The translations under genes were made by a program, and so were the position numbers. DNA of 64,000 bases from Agrostemma githago. Its lineage: Eukaryota > Streptophyta > Magnoliopsida > Caryophyllales > Caryophyllaceae. Location of the stretch: NCBI GenBank assembly GCA_958450325.1, contig OY288257.1, positions 59,039,938-59,103,937 of the forward strand, given 5' to 3'. Below, one piece after another: positions 1 through 13,717 of this stretch (positions are counted from its first letter, which is position 1; every line of letters starts with the position of its first letter). The notes beneath the pieces are model-generated. The model saw only the letters and a list, made by a program, of their open reading frames with translations. It did not search any database and was not told the DNA's origin.

Positions 1-503
1 TGATTCCGGTTCTGGGTCCAACCGGGTCCGGTTCGGTCACTTAAAACCTGATTGACTTACAAATTGATGTATGGCAAGTCACTTCGTGTTGAATTCGATT
101 TACAAATTTATGTATTTCCAGGTTTGTTTGGTTCGAGTTGTGTTTGGGTTGAATCGGGTTTCATGTCAACTCACTAACTCAGGTCGAGTCAATTCGGTTA
201 AGGTCAATATCATTTCAGGTCCTATTGGGTTCTCGGTTTACCTTTGACTTTGAGTCGGGTCAGGCCGGGTTCGGTTAATAGTATTTTGGATTGTATCGGT
301 TATTGGTTTGCCTTTGGGTCGAGTCAGGTTATTTTAGGTTCATCCAAAGTCCGGGTTCTATCGGGTAGGGTTTCGGGCGGTTTGAATTGGTTTCTCGGGC
401 TGGGTCACCAGCTGTACCTCACGACTCATGACCTAAATCAATCATTAATCCCTTTCAGGAGTTTGAGACTCATTTGTCCGTCTACCTTCCATCGTCTCCT
501 CAA
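1..503. other. Upstream region of RH29, degenerate GGGTT/CGGTT-rich sequence
   Basis: No gene is supported here. Short words such as GGGTCCGGTT, GGGTTCGGTT and GGGTCAGG recur through roughly 1-410, giving the look of an old degenerate repeat or transposon relic. The last ~100 bases must hold the promoter and 5' UTR of the helicase gene that starts at 504, but I see no clear TATA box. Confidence 0.4.
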
Positions 504-3500
504 ATGGCGTCCCAAACAACCAGAGAATTCAAAAAAAAGAAGATACCTTCCCTGGTTAGTTCCAAAGGAGAGCTCAAACGACGCGAAGATCAGAAGAAGA
601 AGGCGAAATCAGGGGGTTTCGAATCCTTAAGTTTATCTTCAAATGTATTCCGAGGAGTCAAGAGAAAAGGGTATCAGGTGCCCACCCCAATTCAGCGCAA
701 AACAATGCCTCTCATCCTTGCTGGAGCGGATGTCGTCGCCATGGCCCGTACTGGGTCGGGTAAAACGGCGGCGTTTTTGATACCCATGTTGGAGAAATTG
801 AAAGAGCATGTTTCTCAGGGTGGAGTTAGGGCTCTTATTCTCTCTCCTACCAGAGATTTGGCTCTTCAGACTTTGAAGTTTACCAAGGAATTGGGTAGAT
901 TCACAGGTGCGTGTTTTCTTCATCACCCAATTTTGATGTCTACTATTGTTATATGGAGTGCGTTTGCATTTTTTTGTTCCTCTTTCTGCGATTTCATTTA
1001 GATATATGTAAGTTTGTGGCATATTTACACTCTTGTGCTAGTATTAGTGACAATGAAGCTGGAGGTCCTAATTTCTGCTGAGTTTTGATTATATAGTTTA
1101 TCTGTACACCCAAAAGCTAACTGTATCTTTAAATACTTTTGTGCAAGTATTACTGATAAAGATGGCAGTTTTAGTTGAATGCTTTAGTTCGTGCTTTACA
1201 AGTTGATGGGTTCTGCTTTCGGTTTCAATTTTGTATGCTAAGCTAAATTGGCAATAAAGGTTTTTGTGTCTGTTGAATCGTGGTTTGGATGTTTAGTAGA
1301 GAAATGTAGACTTTGAAATACCAGCGAGCTTTAGGGATTGGATCCTCTGGAGACTTTTGATCAATCTCTTTATAGTATATTTTCATGTAATATATGTGGT
1401 TTCTACCCTTGTCACTTCTTACTTTGGCTGCGAGTTGGGTGTCATTGTGACAATTCATTTTAGCGGAAAACTTGAATCTTTCTCATTATAGCCATGTCGG
1501 TAATCGGTATACGTAGTTAGTATATATGATTTTTTTCATAGTTGGGTAACCCTATTTTACATGATATTGTGTTATGCATCTTTTATGTGTTCCTTAATCT
1601 GATAAACAAAGTGTTATGAATATGTTGTCTGCACAAGCAGATCTCCGTACTAGTCTTTTAGTTGGTGGAGATAGGATGGAATCTCAGTTTGAAGAGCTGG
1701 CACAGAGTCCGGACATCATCATTGCGACACCTGGTAGGCTGATGCATCATTTAGCTGAGGTGGACGATATGACTCTTCGAACTGTGGAGTATGTCGTCTT
1801 TGATGAAGCTGATTCACTTTTTGGTATGGGTTTTGCTGAGCAGCTGCATCAGATTTTGAATCAGTTGAGCGAAAATCGTCAGACTTTGCTCTTCAGTGCA
1901 ACCTTACCTAGTGCTTTGGCAGAATTTGCCAAGGCTGGTTTGCGTGAACCCCATCTTATTCGACTTGATGTTGACAGTAGAATAAGCCCTGACTTGACAA
2001 TGACCTTTATCACCTTGAGGATGGAAGAGAAATATGCAGCCCTTATCTATTTGATAAGGGAAGTAATCAAATCTGATGAGCAAACATTGCTTTTTGTATC
2101 CACCAAGCATCATGTGGAGTTCCTAAAATTATTGTTTCAGCTCGAGGGTATTCAGTCTTCTATATGCTATGGTGAAATGGATCAAGATGCTAGAAAGATC
2201 AATGTATCGAAGTTCCGCTCAAGAAAAACCATGCTGTTAATTGTTACAGATGTTGCAGCAAGAGGCATTGATATTCCATTGCTTGATAACGTGATCAATT
2301 GGGACTACCCCCCAAGACCTAAAATTTTTGTGCATCGTGTAGGAAGAGTTGCCAGGGCTGGTCGAACTGGCACGGCTTATTCGTTTGTGACATCTGAAGA
2401 TATGGCTTATGTTTTGGACCTTCATCTCTTTCTCTCAAAGCCTATTAGGGCTGCTCCCACAGAGGAGGAAGTTCTGAAGGACAAAGATGGTGTCATGGCT
2501 AAAATTAGTCAAGCTATTGCTAACAAAGAGACTATTTATGGACGTTTTCCTCAAACAGTTCTAGATCTTGTTCAGGACAAAATTCGGCAAGTCATCGAGT
2601 CATCTGCAGATCTTATTGCACTGCAGAAGGCTTCTGTTAATGCATTCCGCCTGTATACAAAGACTAAACCAGTACCATCAAAGGAGTCAATAAGAAGAGT
2701 GAAAGACTTACCTCGTGAAGGTTTGCATCCTATGTTCAAAGATAAGGTAGGGGGCAATGAGTTGACTGCTTTGGCCTTTTCTGAACGTTTGAAGTCATTC
2801 AGGTAAAACTCGGATCTTGATGTTAAGTTACTCTATGCTACCACTATTGCTTGCTGAATTCATGTGTTATGTTTTGTGTTTACTCTAACTCTTAATATTA
2901 CCTTGGTACCTGATACTCATCACTCTTTCATAGCTATGACCCTTGGCCGTTCATTTCAAACCAAAAATCAGATTTTGTCATGAATAGATATTTGGACACA
3001 GGTGTTTGGATACTTTTAATAGTCTGTGTTACATAGGTGATGTATGTGTTTCAGCTATCTGATCAATTAACTGTTGATCTGACTAGACCCAAGCAGACAG
3101 TTCTGGAAGCTGAAGGTGCAGCTGCGAAGGCAAGACATCGACATGTAAGCTTACTAGATTTATAACTAACTATTACTTGCATCATTGCATGGTATACATG
3201 TTACTTATATTTTTGATTCTAGATGGTCATTATGAATGTATATTAGTTTGTAGTAACCTTCAAACGTGTACTATGGTAATAGGCTTGAATTAGGTTTTTA
3301 AGTTGGGGCGTGGCAGGACCGAAGACATAAGGGTAAATAATACCGTTAAGGTACAAACAAAACATTTTACCTTAATTTTTAAATGTTAGTATTTGAAATT
3401 TGTGAAGTGCAGCTTATGCCATTACAGCTCCAACGTACTTAATTCCAAACTGTTTTGACCACAGAAAAATGAGAATTATGCAAACAGCTTTGTTATATGA

Positions 3501-6500
3501 GCTCAAAGCTTGACCCTCATCAACTAGCACATATGTTAATTAATTTGAAATGGACTCACTGTTGCATCACATAAATTTCCTTAATCATACTAAATATGTC
3601 ACAATAATTCCATCCCTCCCCTTAAGTTCTTAAATAAAAAAGAAAAAAAAAAAAACTCTAAACCCCTCCACCAACCACCCTTGACCCAACCTCAACCACC
3701 TTGACCAAACCACCCTATGATGACCTCTGCCCCACCGTTGTCGTCGCTGACCGCCCCCTTCTCCCCTTGCTGTTGCACCGCCAGGCGCCAGCCTTTGCCC
3801 ACCGAACCACCCCTACCAGTATAGTTAAGTTTAGTCTCTCTAATTTTATTTTGTCTTAGTCAATTTAGTCTGCTTAGTTATTTCAATTTAGTTTAGTCAT
3901 TAAGTTAAGTTAGGTTGCTTTTCCCTTCATTTGAATCCAACTCAGCCCCTTTCAACTAGAAGGAACAGTGTCCAACACACTTCCAAAATTTGTTTATGTT
4001 TCTCACCATTTCAGCATCCTTCCTATTTTTCTCTTGATTTAGGTATTTTTGAGACAATTACAAATTGCATTACGAGTTGTTGCAAAACACAACCTATAAT
4101 AAAAGTGTTTGCGAAACACAACCTTAACTAAAAATTCTTGTGAAACACAACCTTTAATATTTTTTTTTGCGAAACACGACCTTTTCGCCGGAGCGACCCA
4201 AAAAACTTAAAAACCCTGTTGACTCAATTATCCGATGAGGTCACGTGCCTTTTCTAATTCAGTAAACATTTGAAATCGAAATTCAAATTTTCCACTTACC
4301 CAACCTTAGCTTACTACCCAATCCAAAATTTTCATCTTCATTACTTCCTAAATAGTTACTGTCAACCTTTTTGATCCTCTCACCAATCTCATCTTCAATC
4401 TTCTTAAATCCGTCCCAATAAACACGCACTTATATTTTCTCAATTTCCACCAATTTAGTTTATGGAAAATTCAAATCCATTCTCCGATTTTAGAAGTTAT
4501 ATGCTGTTAGTTAGAAATAAGATTACTATGTAAATAAAGTTAAGTTTTTTTTTTTCTTTGATTATGATTCATGCTATAATTAGGGTTTTTATTTTATTAA
4601 TATTAACTATAAAATGTTTAGGGTTGGGTATTTTTTTTATTATTGGAAGCATGTTGATTTCTCTGTCACTAACATTGTTTGATTAGGGTTATGTATTAAC
4701 TAATGTTAAATTTTGTAAATTTGATTTGCTCAAGGTTTAATAGTATGATTCTTCTATGTTTATTTGTTTCAACTTGTTTATTCTGACAATGAATTAGAAC
4801 TCTCACTATACATTTTTATGGCAAAGGAAAAAAATTAAGGTAGGGGGATTAATGTAAGAGAGATAAGGGATGTGTTTTCGGAGGAAACTTTAAGGGAATT
4901 TAATTAGGAGATAAAATTTTAATTTGGAGAGGAAAGAATATGGTTTTGGAAGAAAAACTGCAGTTGGAAGAAGAAAGAAGACAAAGCATGTGACTTCGTC
5001 TAAAAAAAAGTCAAATGGTGGTTTTTAATTTTTTCGGTCAAACTCCGGCAAAAAGGTTGTGTTTCACAATTTTTTTTATTAAAGGTTTTGTTTCACAAGA
5101 ATTATTATTAAAGATTGTGTTTCGCAAAACACTTTTATTAAAGGTTGTGTTTCAAAAAAAAAATCTCGGATTAATGAACTTTTTGACTACATATACCTTT
5201 TAACATAAATCAGTTTCCATGCTCGCTTTCTATGTCTGAAATTCATTGGTTGATGCGATTTTCTATAATTAAGTCTAAATAGTAAATACATGTATTACTA
5301 AGCTTTCATGCAATTTCAGTTGACTACTCCCAACCAACCCAATCTTTACATTGGGGTTTTCGCAAATTTTAAGAAATTTGTTATAAAGTAAAGGTATTAT
5401 TGGCAAATTAAATGGTCTTATGGGTTTCCAAAATAAAGTGTGTAAAAGCAATGACATTTTGTGTAATTAGAGAAAGAATGTGTGGATTATATGGTAAAAT
5501 CTTTTACCAAAAAGAATGTAAGTTTGGATTGGATGGATATTTATAGCAAGTGTAAAGATTGGATTGAATGTGACTTGGGGGGAGTATATGTCTACCTTGT
5601 TGACTTAATTTCTCATCTTAACATGCTCAATACATGTACAGTTTTGCACATTTGTACAAACTGTCATCTTTTTTAAACTTCTATCTGATTAATGTTTTGG
5701 TTGCAGGGTGCTTCTCGCCAATGGATCGATGTGATGAAGAGGAAGAGAGACGTTCATGAGAAGATTATCAATCAAGCACGCCAGCAGCGTTCCAGTGAAA
5801 AGTTATCTCAACAACCCTCGAGTGATGATGAAGCTCAGCCAATGTCCAGTGAAAATGAGCCTAAGGTAATCATTCTGAAATATGAATGTGAAGTTAACGA
5901 GCAGATGCCGACTTTTAATGTCATTATCTATAGGTGCCGAGTGTGGATTTAGATTTACCTACACATTATACTACCTTCTTCATTTTCCTTTTGGCAGTCC
6001 AGTTGAAGATTTTGAATTTGTTCTATGCTAATGACATTTGGCTGACAGTTTTACACTCTCCAGCAATTTTTGCATGCCTGTTATAATCATTATTGGTGAC
6101 CCATAGAAGATTGATAGAGTTGTGGAGCCTAAAAGACATGTTTTTTCTAAACTTTTTTTCCGTATGAATCTCTATGCAGGAAGTGAAGCCAGAAAAAAAG
6201 TATGGCAATAAAAAGGCCAAAAAAGGTTCCCTTTCTTGTTTTCATCTGTTTATTTAACTTATACGGAGTATTTACATTGTCTTGCATTCTTTATGCTTTC
6301 AACTTCATGTATGCGGTTTCTGTTTGCTGTATAATCCAGGAGCAAGCCTTAGGATTGCTGGGTGAGGGTCTTTTGTAGTGGCTGTGTTAGGCCAACACTT
6401 CTCTTTTAAGGAAATTTCGTTATGGGTGTAGAATACATGAAAATGACTTATTAATTCTTATATAATCAATTAGATTACAGGATAGCTTCCGGTCAAAGTG

Positions 6501-9500
6501 TGCTTCAGTCTTGGGTACATCCAATGAGACTGTATCCAGCTATGCACAGAACCTCCTTGCCTTTCTGTAGCCGGGAGCCGGTTAGAGTAATATAGTATTC
6601 AATGAATCTGCATTGTTTTAGCGATGTTTCTATCTTCTATACTATTGTTGGTGGCAATGAGTGACACTTGGATGTATTCAGAATAACTAATGGATCCATT
6701 GGTTTTGCTCCATATCTAAATGCTAAGGACCTTGGTTCCCTGCATGTACTTTTAAGAAGTCTTTCGATAATATTTCATGGACACCTTATTTTATGTCTAC
6801 TGCATCTAAAATGGGACTCCTGAGAAACTGCACATTTGGATTGTTTTGTGTCTTTATACTGCTTGATTTTTACTACCAGTGAATGGTGGAGCTGACTGGT
6901 ATCGTTGATAGCTCTAAAGGCTTGCGTCGAGTCCAACCGCTTTCGTCTTTTGCTGTTTATGTGTTTGATGGAGCCCCTTAGCAAGATGTTATCTTAATCA
7001 TTGTCTGCTTTACAAGCTGTTCCATTGCACAGCCCTTAAAATCTTAAATGAAGTAAACCCGAAAGTTCATTTTATAAGTCAATTTTTTCTGTATGCTTCT
7101 AGTTTATCTAGTTTCGCTGTCTCAAGAGTGCGACCAGATTAGTTTTAATGTCAAATCAGCAACCACATGGATTATTTGCTAAAAGAAACTTAGGTAATCT
7201 TGTTGTGGATATGCACTTGTGCATTTATGTTCTAGTTTAGGAGGACAATTGTCCAAAATAGGTAAGGTTGTTGGTGTGGAGAGCTGTACACTGTACAGTG
7301 TATAAACGAGCACTTTTGTAGATAACTGTAAACATCAGCCTAACACACCTGCTATCTTGATATTATTGGTTTTGTGATATTCTTACACTGCCTTTCAGTC
7401 TTGACATCTTTTTATCAATTCCTTTTTGCTGTAGATGTTGTTGGTTCTAAGCGGAAAGAAAGGAGCTTTAAGGATGAAGAGTACTTCATTAGTCCAGTTC
7501 CATTAAACCAGGTTAGGCTCTTTGCTCTCTTCAGTTAATGCCCTTGTATTGTTTGGTATGCTGCTCCTAATAATTATTTTAGCTGTGTCACTGTGTGGCA
7601 TTTCCGACTCACTGACAGTCCAACATGACACATTGACATCTTAGTTAAGGCCAAATTCTGAAACATTTTCACAATATAGTCGGGTGATGGTCTGTGTGTG
7701 GTACGATTCCTGTGTTGCATCAATCACTTATGAGTTGTGACCAAGTCAATTACATGTTTCTAGTGACATACCTGATTTTCAAACTTTAATTTGCTCTTCC
7801 CAACGTCTGTATTTGATGCTCAATGTTGGAATCTCATGATTATAGCTTCACATTTTGGATTTTGTTTCAGCATCTGGAGGCTGGTCTCTCAGTGCGCTCT
7901 GGTGAAGACTTTGGACCAAATAGGTACATTTCACAAACATTTTATTTTCTTGCTCTTTATTATTTCTAGTTGTATATTTGTGCTGTTTATAATAAATTCG
8001 AAAACTGGGGCTTGAATATTAACCTACTATATCAAAATCAATATTGTGAACTAATAGAATAGAAGTGTTTGATGCTTGTCTCTCGCCTGTAAAATTTTCC
8101 TTTTTTTATTCTTCAAAATGGCTTATTCTGCTGCTTGCGTGATGCATGGTAATGTTTTCGCTCTGCATTATTTACGGTATAGACATTCTTTCTAGCTCTG
8201 AGCATTGCTTCAAGTGTCATATTTTTGTAAATCGTTATATTGCAATAAACCATTTGCTTGTTATCTTTCCACTGTTTTGAGTATGGAATATTTTTTCTTA
8301 TTGATTTTTGTTTACTCATATATTCCCAATCTAAACATGTTTCCAATTCTTGTTTGGAATGTTTTTAGTTTTTTAACGTCTTTTGCTTTACGTTTGTTTA
8401 CTCTACATTTTAATATTCCAATTGTCATCTTTATAATTCCATTATTCAAACGTTCTAGGACCAAAATTGTTTGCTATATATGTATGTACTGTATTTCCGC
8501 TTTAAAGTCCAAGTTACTCTTTCCCTTTATTTTATTTATTTTTCTCCTTTTTTTCCCTTTGTGCCAAAAACAAACATAAAGACTTGACCTGGATAGAGTA
8601 AGTATTTGACGTGTATATTTGACATTTGTTATAGAAAGAACTTTAAAGTGTTTGCTGGCTTACTTAATTAAAATATTTTTGGGATTTGCTTGAACCCCCG
8701 CTAATCTCAAACTCACTCGTCTATTATGTATTTGTATAGTCACCTATTGTGCTACTTGGTTTACATCCATTGTTTGAAGGAAATGCCAAAATAAATGGAT
8801 TAATCCATACATGTACCAGTGAAATTGTGTTCTTATACCCCCAAATAAATAAAATGAGAGATTAAAAATATCTATGATATACCCTTTTTTCTACAAGGGA
8901 CCATAAATACCTTGTTTACCGTAACTGCATATTGTGTTTTTGTATCACATACCTTTTGGAAGTTTGGGACGCACTATAAATCGGACCTTTGAAGGTCTGA
9001 AAAATATGAAGTGGCTTCAAATTTTTGTAGGTTCGATTCAGCCGTTATGGATCTAGTCGCTGATGATAATGCGGGTATACAGAAGCAAAGGAGTGTATAT
9101 CACTGGGATAAGGTGAATTTCGAAGAACTATATTCTTCATATTTGGTCAACTCTGATTGTTACTACGGAGTATTTTTTTTGGATCAAATTTTAATTGTGA
9201 TATTATGACCATTCAGAAAAGTAAGAAGTATATCAAACTTAACAATGGTGACCGGGTGACGGCTAGTGGGAAGGTATGTTATGACATTCCTCCTTTTTCT
9301 CTTAAAACTCTTCAACCATCATCCTAGAATTCTTGTAGGCTTTTAAATTTATCTTATACAGGTCTGACGTTCCATTTCGTCTATTTGTTCTTCTGAGGAT
9401 TTTGGTGTCAAGAGACATTAATTGCAACGTCTCATTTTAGACTTTCTCAGGGGAAAAAGGGTTAAGACAACTTCCCATGCTATGTGGTTCATTTAATGAT

Positions 9501-10560
9501 TATTATAGTGACTGTTATAAGTGTACAACGATCTTCATCTAGACTAGCTGTTAAATGTTTATTTTCTTGCATATTGACATTTTCATTTTAAAATTATTGC
9601 TTAGAGAAACTCATTTTGATGATCTAGTCTCAGTAGAGCTCCCATATTTGATTACCCATGCGTGTTTTTGCTTGTTTTCAGGTCAAAACAGAAAGTGGGC
9701 AAAGAGTGAAAGCTAATAAAACTGGGATATACAAGAAATGGAAGGCAACTACACACAATTCTATTTCTTCGAGAGGGACTGATAACGATGGCAATGTGCG
9801 AGAAACCACTAATTCACAAGGTATTACTGTACTTGACCTTAGCCTACCCATAGCGATTTTATCAATAAATGGCCCTAGATTACTCAAAGTTAACCAGAAC
9901 GACAGTTACTAGATTATAACTAAGCTATCTACATAACAAATGGTAGTACGTCTTGATAAACATGACAAGTGACCTGCCCACCCGACTTGATATTTACACC
10001 CCAATTTAAGTACTAATTATATGAAGGAATGCAATTCGTAGATATATGTTTTTTTATCCATGCCTTGTCGTGGTGGCGACCGATGACCATCCAATTACTT
10101 TGAATTTAGTTACACATTTTGTGCAACAACCTTCCAATATGATAGAAAAAGACTTGTGATCCTGACTTATTGTAGTGGGATGAAGGGAGTAGCGTTTAAG
10201 TTGCTGTGTATCGGAGTGGGTACACTTTGATGTCACCTAAGAGCTGACATCAAACATTACTTATGGGATTGGGGTATGCTCATCTTGACGGAAGTCAAGA
10301 AACTTGGTTCGGTTCTCCATTGTTGACTTAAATTCTCATTGATCGTAGGTGGAGGACGCTTCAACAAGAGATTCCAAGGAGGCAGGCAACAGCGACAAAT
10401 ACCGAACGCACATCTTCCTTCGGAAATCAAAGATCTGGAACAAGTTCGTAAACAAAGGCAGCGTAAGGCAACCCAGCAATCTTACGTCAAGAACAAATCA
10501 TCAAACAAAGGGAAAGGAAACAAATTTGGTAAGAATGGAAAGAAGAGAAAGTCGAAATAG
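504..10560 (+). CDS. RH29: DEAD-box ATP-dependent RNA helicase 29 (DBP10/DDX54 type), 11 exons
   Basis: Nucleolar helicase expected to act in large ribosomal subunit assembly (known for yeast Dbp10). Exons inferred from GT-AG sites and conserved protein continuity: 504-906, 1641-2802, 3087-3144, 5707-5865, 6180-6225, 7435-7511, 7871-7923, 9031-9112, 9217-9273, 9682-9820, 10349-10560. They total 2448 nt with all phases consistent, giving 815 aa, close to the ~845 aa of Arabidopsis RH29. Visible motifs: Q motif with PTPIQ near residue 60, ARTGSGKT (81-88), SPTRDLALQ, IATPGR, DEAD (189-192), SAT, TDVAARGIDIP and HRVGRVARAGRTG. The C-terminal DBP10CT region includes DEEYFISPVPLNQ and HWDKKSKKYIKLNNGDRV, followed by a basic tail. 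The start at 504 is chosen because MASQTTREFKKKK fits the family N terminus; the longer frame from 474 adds unconserved residues. No coding lesion is visible. Intron 3 (2.56 kb) hosts a TIR element. Exact small-exon borders are the least certain part. Confidence 0.93.
4082..5153. mobile_element. ~1.07-kb non-autonomous TIR element in RH29 intron 3
   Basis: Long terminal inverted repeats of about 115 bp: the left arm (4082-4196) and right arm (5037-5153) are reverse complements with scattered mismatches. Each arm contains several GGTTGTGTTTCRCAA-like words (CACAACC on the left). No coding sequence is visible inside, and I could not define a target-site duplication. Long TIRs fit a Mutator-like MITE, but the superfamily is inferred. 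It lies wholly within an intron, so the helicase coding sequence is not disturbed. Confidence 0.7.
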
Positions 10561-10803
10561 AAAACATTCCCATTTGCCCGGAATTGTGGTTAGCCCTTTA
10601 GTTCCGTTATTCGGTCAGATAGGAGCAACAACCCTTTTTGATGTTACCAGACTGTTGCAACGTATTTGGTAATGAGATTTTGCATTCATCAATCGTCATC
10701 ATCATGTGTAATTATCGTTTTTCTTAAGCTTATTTGCATGTTCCTTCAAACCAATTTTTCTGGAACATGTGAATATGCACCACAATGAATGAATGATCCT
10801 AAC

Positions 10804-11543
10804 TAGAGGTGATCAAACAGCCCAGGCCCATAAGCCCAACCCGGCCCAGCCCTATATTTAAGAGGGCTTGGGCTATGATTTTAGGCCCATAAAAGCCCAA
10901 AGCCCGGCCCCAAAGGCCCATGCTAAAAATTGGGCTGGATATGGGCCGTGTTTAAGGCCCTAAGGCCCGGCCCTAAGGCCTATCCAAGATTTATATTATA
11001 TTATTATAATGTATTGAAATATGGCAAGGAGAAGTCAAATTGCTACTTTACTTGTTAGTTTTTCAAATAACTTGTTAATACTTGTTACTCTATTAATTTG
11101 TATGGTACCGAGAGTGATTGACGAGAAGTCAAATTGCTACTTTATCAGTGGACACGCGTTAATAAGCTAATTGAAGCAACATTAGCATAGATATCGTCTA
11201 AGTATGGTAAATAGAACTTAATATTTCAATTTATCATGATAATATCCATGTAAATGTTGCTTTAATTAGCTTATTAACGTGTGTCCAGTGGGCACTCGTT
11301 AGAAAAACCGTATTATAAATTGGTATGTTTGGTAAAAAAAACTAACAATATGTCAATGCAAATAATATGACCCAAAAAACCCATTTGACCCAGAGGCCCA
11401 TCAAAAGCCATCTAGGGCCGGGTATGGGCTCCTTAAGAAGGCCCAATCAAATGGGCCGGCCCAGCCCAATCCATGTGCTTGGGCTGTTTTTTTACTTCAA
11501 GCTCGGCCCAAGCCCGACCCAGCCCATCCCATGATCACCTCTA
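10804..11543. mobile_element. hAT-type MITE with 8-bp target-site duplication
   Basis: A 740-bp element bounded by a 12-bp perfect TIR, TAGAGGTGATCA at 10804-10815 and its complement at 11532-11543. It is flanked by the 8-bp direct repeat ATCCTAAC (10796-10803 and 11544-11551), diagnostic of hAT transposition. Both subterminal regions are packed with GGCCC/GCCCG words, typical of transposase-binding repeats. An internal inverted pair (about 11146-11190 versus 11246-11295, around TTAATAAGCTAATT) lies near the centre. No coding sequence. It sits ~240 bp past the RH29 stop codon, so it may affect that gene's 3' processing. Confidence 0.9.
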
Positions 11544-11551
11544 ATCCTAAC

Positions 11552-12374
11552 CTAAGCAATGACGCATTCCAACGTCTCCGACTTTTATCAATGTGCATGA
11601 ATGTTGACCACACCACCTTCTTTAGATGCTGAATGTCCTACTGTGGTCCGTATATAAATATCAACATCTAAATGATTTGGATCTCCCATGTGACGTCACG
11701 GCTTATCTGTTGTATTATCGTAACGGTTTAACGGGTCAGATATTACTTATTCAGCTAGCTAACAATGTTTATGGCGGAATAACAATGTTTGTGTTTTTTT
11801 TTCTATTGAACGGATTAATACAACAGTACTTACTCATTATAGCAATAAGTAATTATGGAAATCTGTCACTTAAGATTGGGCAACAATGTTGGCTTCACCT
11901 TGGACGCTCGATGATTGAGTGGCTGGACCGGAGGTGTTGAATTATAAATATCGCAGTTGAATGGTATTGTTGTTGCACTTACGGGTCGAATTCATATCAC
12001 TTGCTCGATCATATCACTTACTACTAAAGTACTACCTCATCATCTATCCACGTGTAGATACTATAAATTCTTATTTCTGATGAGAATATCCGTCTAAACT
12101 TGTAACGGGTAAGATAATAATCATTCAAGTTAGATAAAGACAAATAATTTGCAAGGCCTAGGTTTTGCTTTGTCTAATCATGGTGCATTATTTGAAGCGA
12201 TACCAATTTGTGATGTATATATCCCTCGCAACGAAGATTTACTCGTAGATAAGTCATCAAGTTTGTTACGTAATTTATGGTAGGAGACAGGAATTTGTGA
12301 GAGCCAACCACCAAAAGCCAGTTGCCTATATAGTGAACATCCAAAAGTAGTGATTAGTTGAGGAAGCAATAATA
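11552..12374. other. Intergenic region between hAT MITE and GST1
   Basis: No supported gene. A 104-codon frame at 11626-11940 has no recognisable domain and is treated as chance. A stretch near 12058-12110 (AAATTCTTATTT...AATATCCGTCT) resembles, inverted, the sequence upstream of the second GST gene near 41955-42010, so it is either an old shared promoter segment or a dispersed repeat. The last ~50 bases contain the likely GST1 promoter. Confidence 0.4.
12326..12333 (+). promoter_or_regulatory. Probable TATA box of GST1
   Basis: CTATATAG lies 41 bp upstream of the GST1 ATG. If it is the TATA element, transcription would begin around 12355-12360 and the 5' UTR would be only about 15-20 nt, which is short; a longer leader from an upstream start is possible. 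Confidence 0.4.
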
Positions 12375-13717
12375 ATGGCCAGTGAAGAAGAAGAAGAAGG
12401 GAAAGAGCAGCTGATACTGCTTGATTTCTGGGCAAGCATGTTTGCTATGAGAGTCAAGATTGCACTGGCTGAGAAGGGCATCACCGACTACGAATGCAGA
12501 GAAGAAGACATTGTGGTTGCCAAGAGCCCTTTCCTGCTCGAGATGAACCCGGTTCATAAGAAAATACCCGTTCTCATCCACAACGGTAAACCCGTATGCG
12601 AGTCGCTGATAATAGTGGAGTATATTGACGAGGTCTGGAATGACGACAGACCTCCTCTGCTTCCTCGTGATCCTTACCTCAAGTCCCATGCTAAGTTTTG
12701 GGCCGATTACGTTGATAAAAAGGTACTATTTCTCCTTTGATTATATACAGTATAATTTATCTCTTGGTATTCATGAATGAATTTGGTTACTGTATTCGGA
12801 AAATGTTAGATCATATTGTTTAGTTTGAATTAGTCTTCATATTTCCGTATCAGTTATTGGAGTCCTAGTCTTTAGGGAGTTCTATTATTTAGCAAGCACT
12901 GAGTCTTTAGCTAGTCAAATTGTTACTTTTACGATTCTGTTACTCTACTCTTGTTTGTATGGCTATTTAATAGCTTCATTTCATAGTCAATAAGTGATTC
13001 CTTCCACAATATTATTTCTGTTATCAAAAGTCTCTTGAAACTAACAGAAAATGGGGTCGTAAAAATCAGCAAATCATAAAACATCAAGAGTCTAAACATG
13101 AAAAAAAATTCATTTGTCTAAAACATCAGATTGTTGTTCGTTTATCTAGAATACTCTTCACAAATAATGTGCAAATAAATGACTGTGATCGAAGGAGTGG
13201 ATGGATATGGGGTACTGGTGTGTTCATCTGTGATGTCTAATTAATCTATTTGATCTTATAATGGAGAAATTTGAGATACTTTTCCCGACTCGGTCATTTG
13301 TTTAGTTAGTTTTGTACTCTGTATTACTAGTATCTATGAGGAATATTTTAATGGAGGGGATTATTACAGATATACCCGGCTCAGTACAAGGCATGGACAA
13401 CACCAACGGGGGAAAGCAAAGAGGAGACCATAAAAGAGCTTATACAAATTTTAAGGACGTTAGAGGAAGAGCTTGGAGACAAATGTTACTTCGGAGGAGA
13501 TAACATCGGGTTCGTGGACATTGCACTTATACCCTTCTACAGCTGGTTCCGGACGTATGAGTACTTCTTGAACATCAGTTTTGAGGCAGAATGTTCTCAG
13601 TTCGTTGCCTGGGCTAAACGCTGTCTCCTTAAGGATTCCGTCTCAACTTGTCTTGCCGACCAGGATAAGGTTTTGGAGGCTATCATTGAGTCCAGGAAGA
13701 TGAAGGGAATCAACTGA
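12375..13717 (+). CDS. Tau-class glutathione S-transferase (GST1), two exons
   Basis: Exons 12375-12722 and 13370-13717 join in phase 0 to give 231 aa, the usual tau GST length. The single intron lies after FWADYVDKK, the conserved tau-class position, with GTAC donor and TTACAG acceptor. The N-terminal thioredoxin-like domain has the catalytic serine in DFWASMFAMRVKIAL and the glutathione-binding run NPVHKKIPVLIHNGKPVCES. The C-terminal helical domain includes CYFGGDNIGFVDIALIP. Tau GSTs are cytosolic enzymes that conjugate glutathione to xenobiotics and stress metabolites; the substrate cannot be told from sequence. No lesion is visible. A close paralogue lies on the minus strand at 35142-41555; if the inferred ~23-kb inversion is undone, both genes point the same way, as expected for tandem duplicates. 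Confidence 0.93.

Noticed and set aside
8205..8579. 124-codon hydrophobic open frame
   Set aside because: Lies inside RH29 intron 7, AT-rich, no domain; hydrophobicity follows from T-rich sequence.
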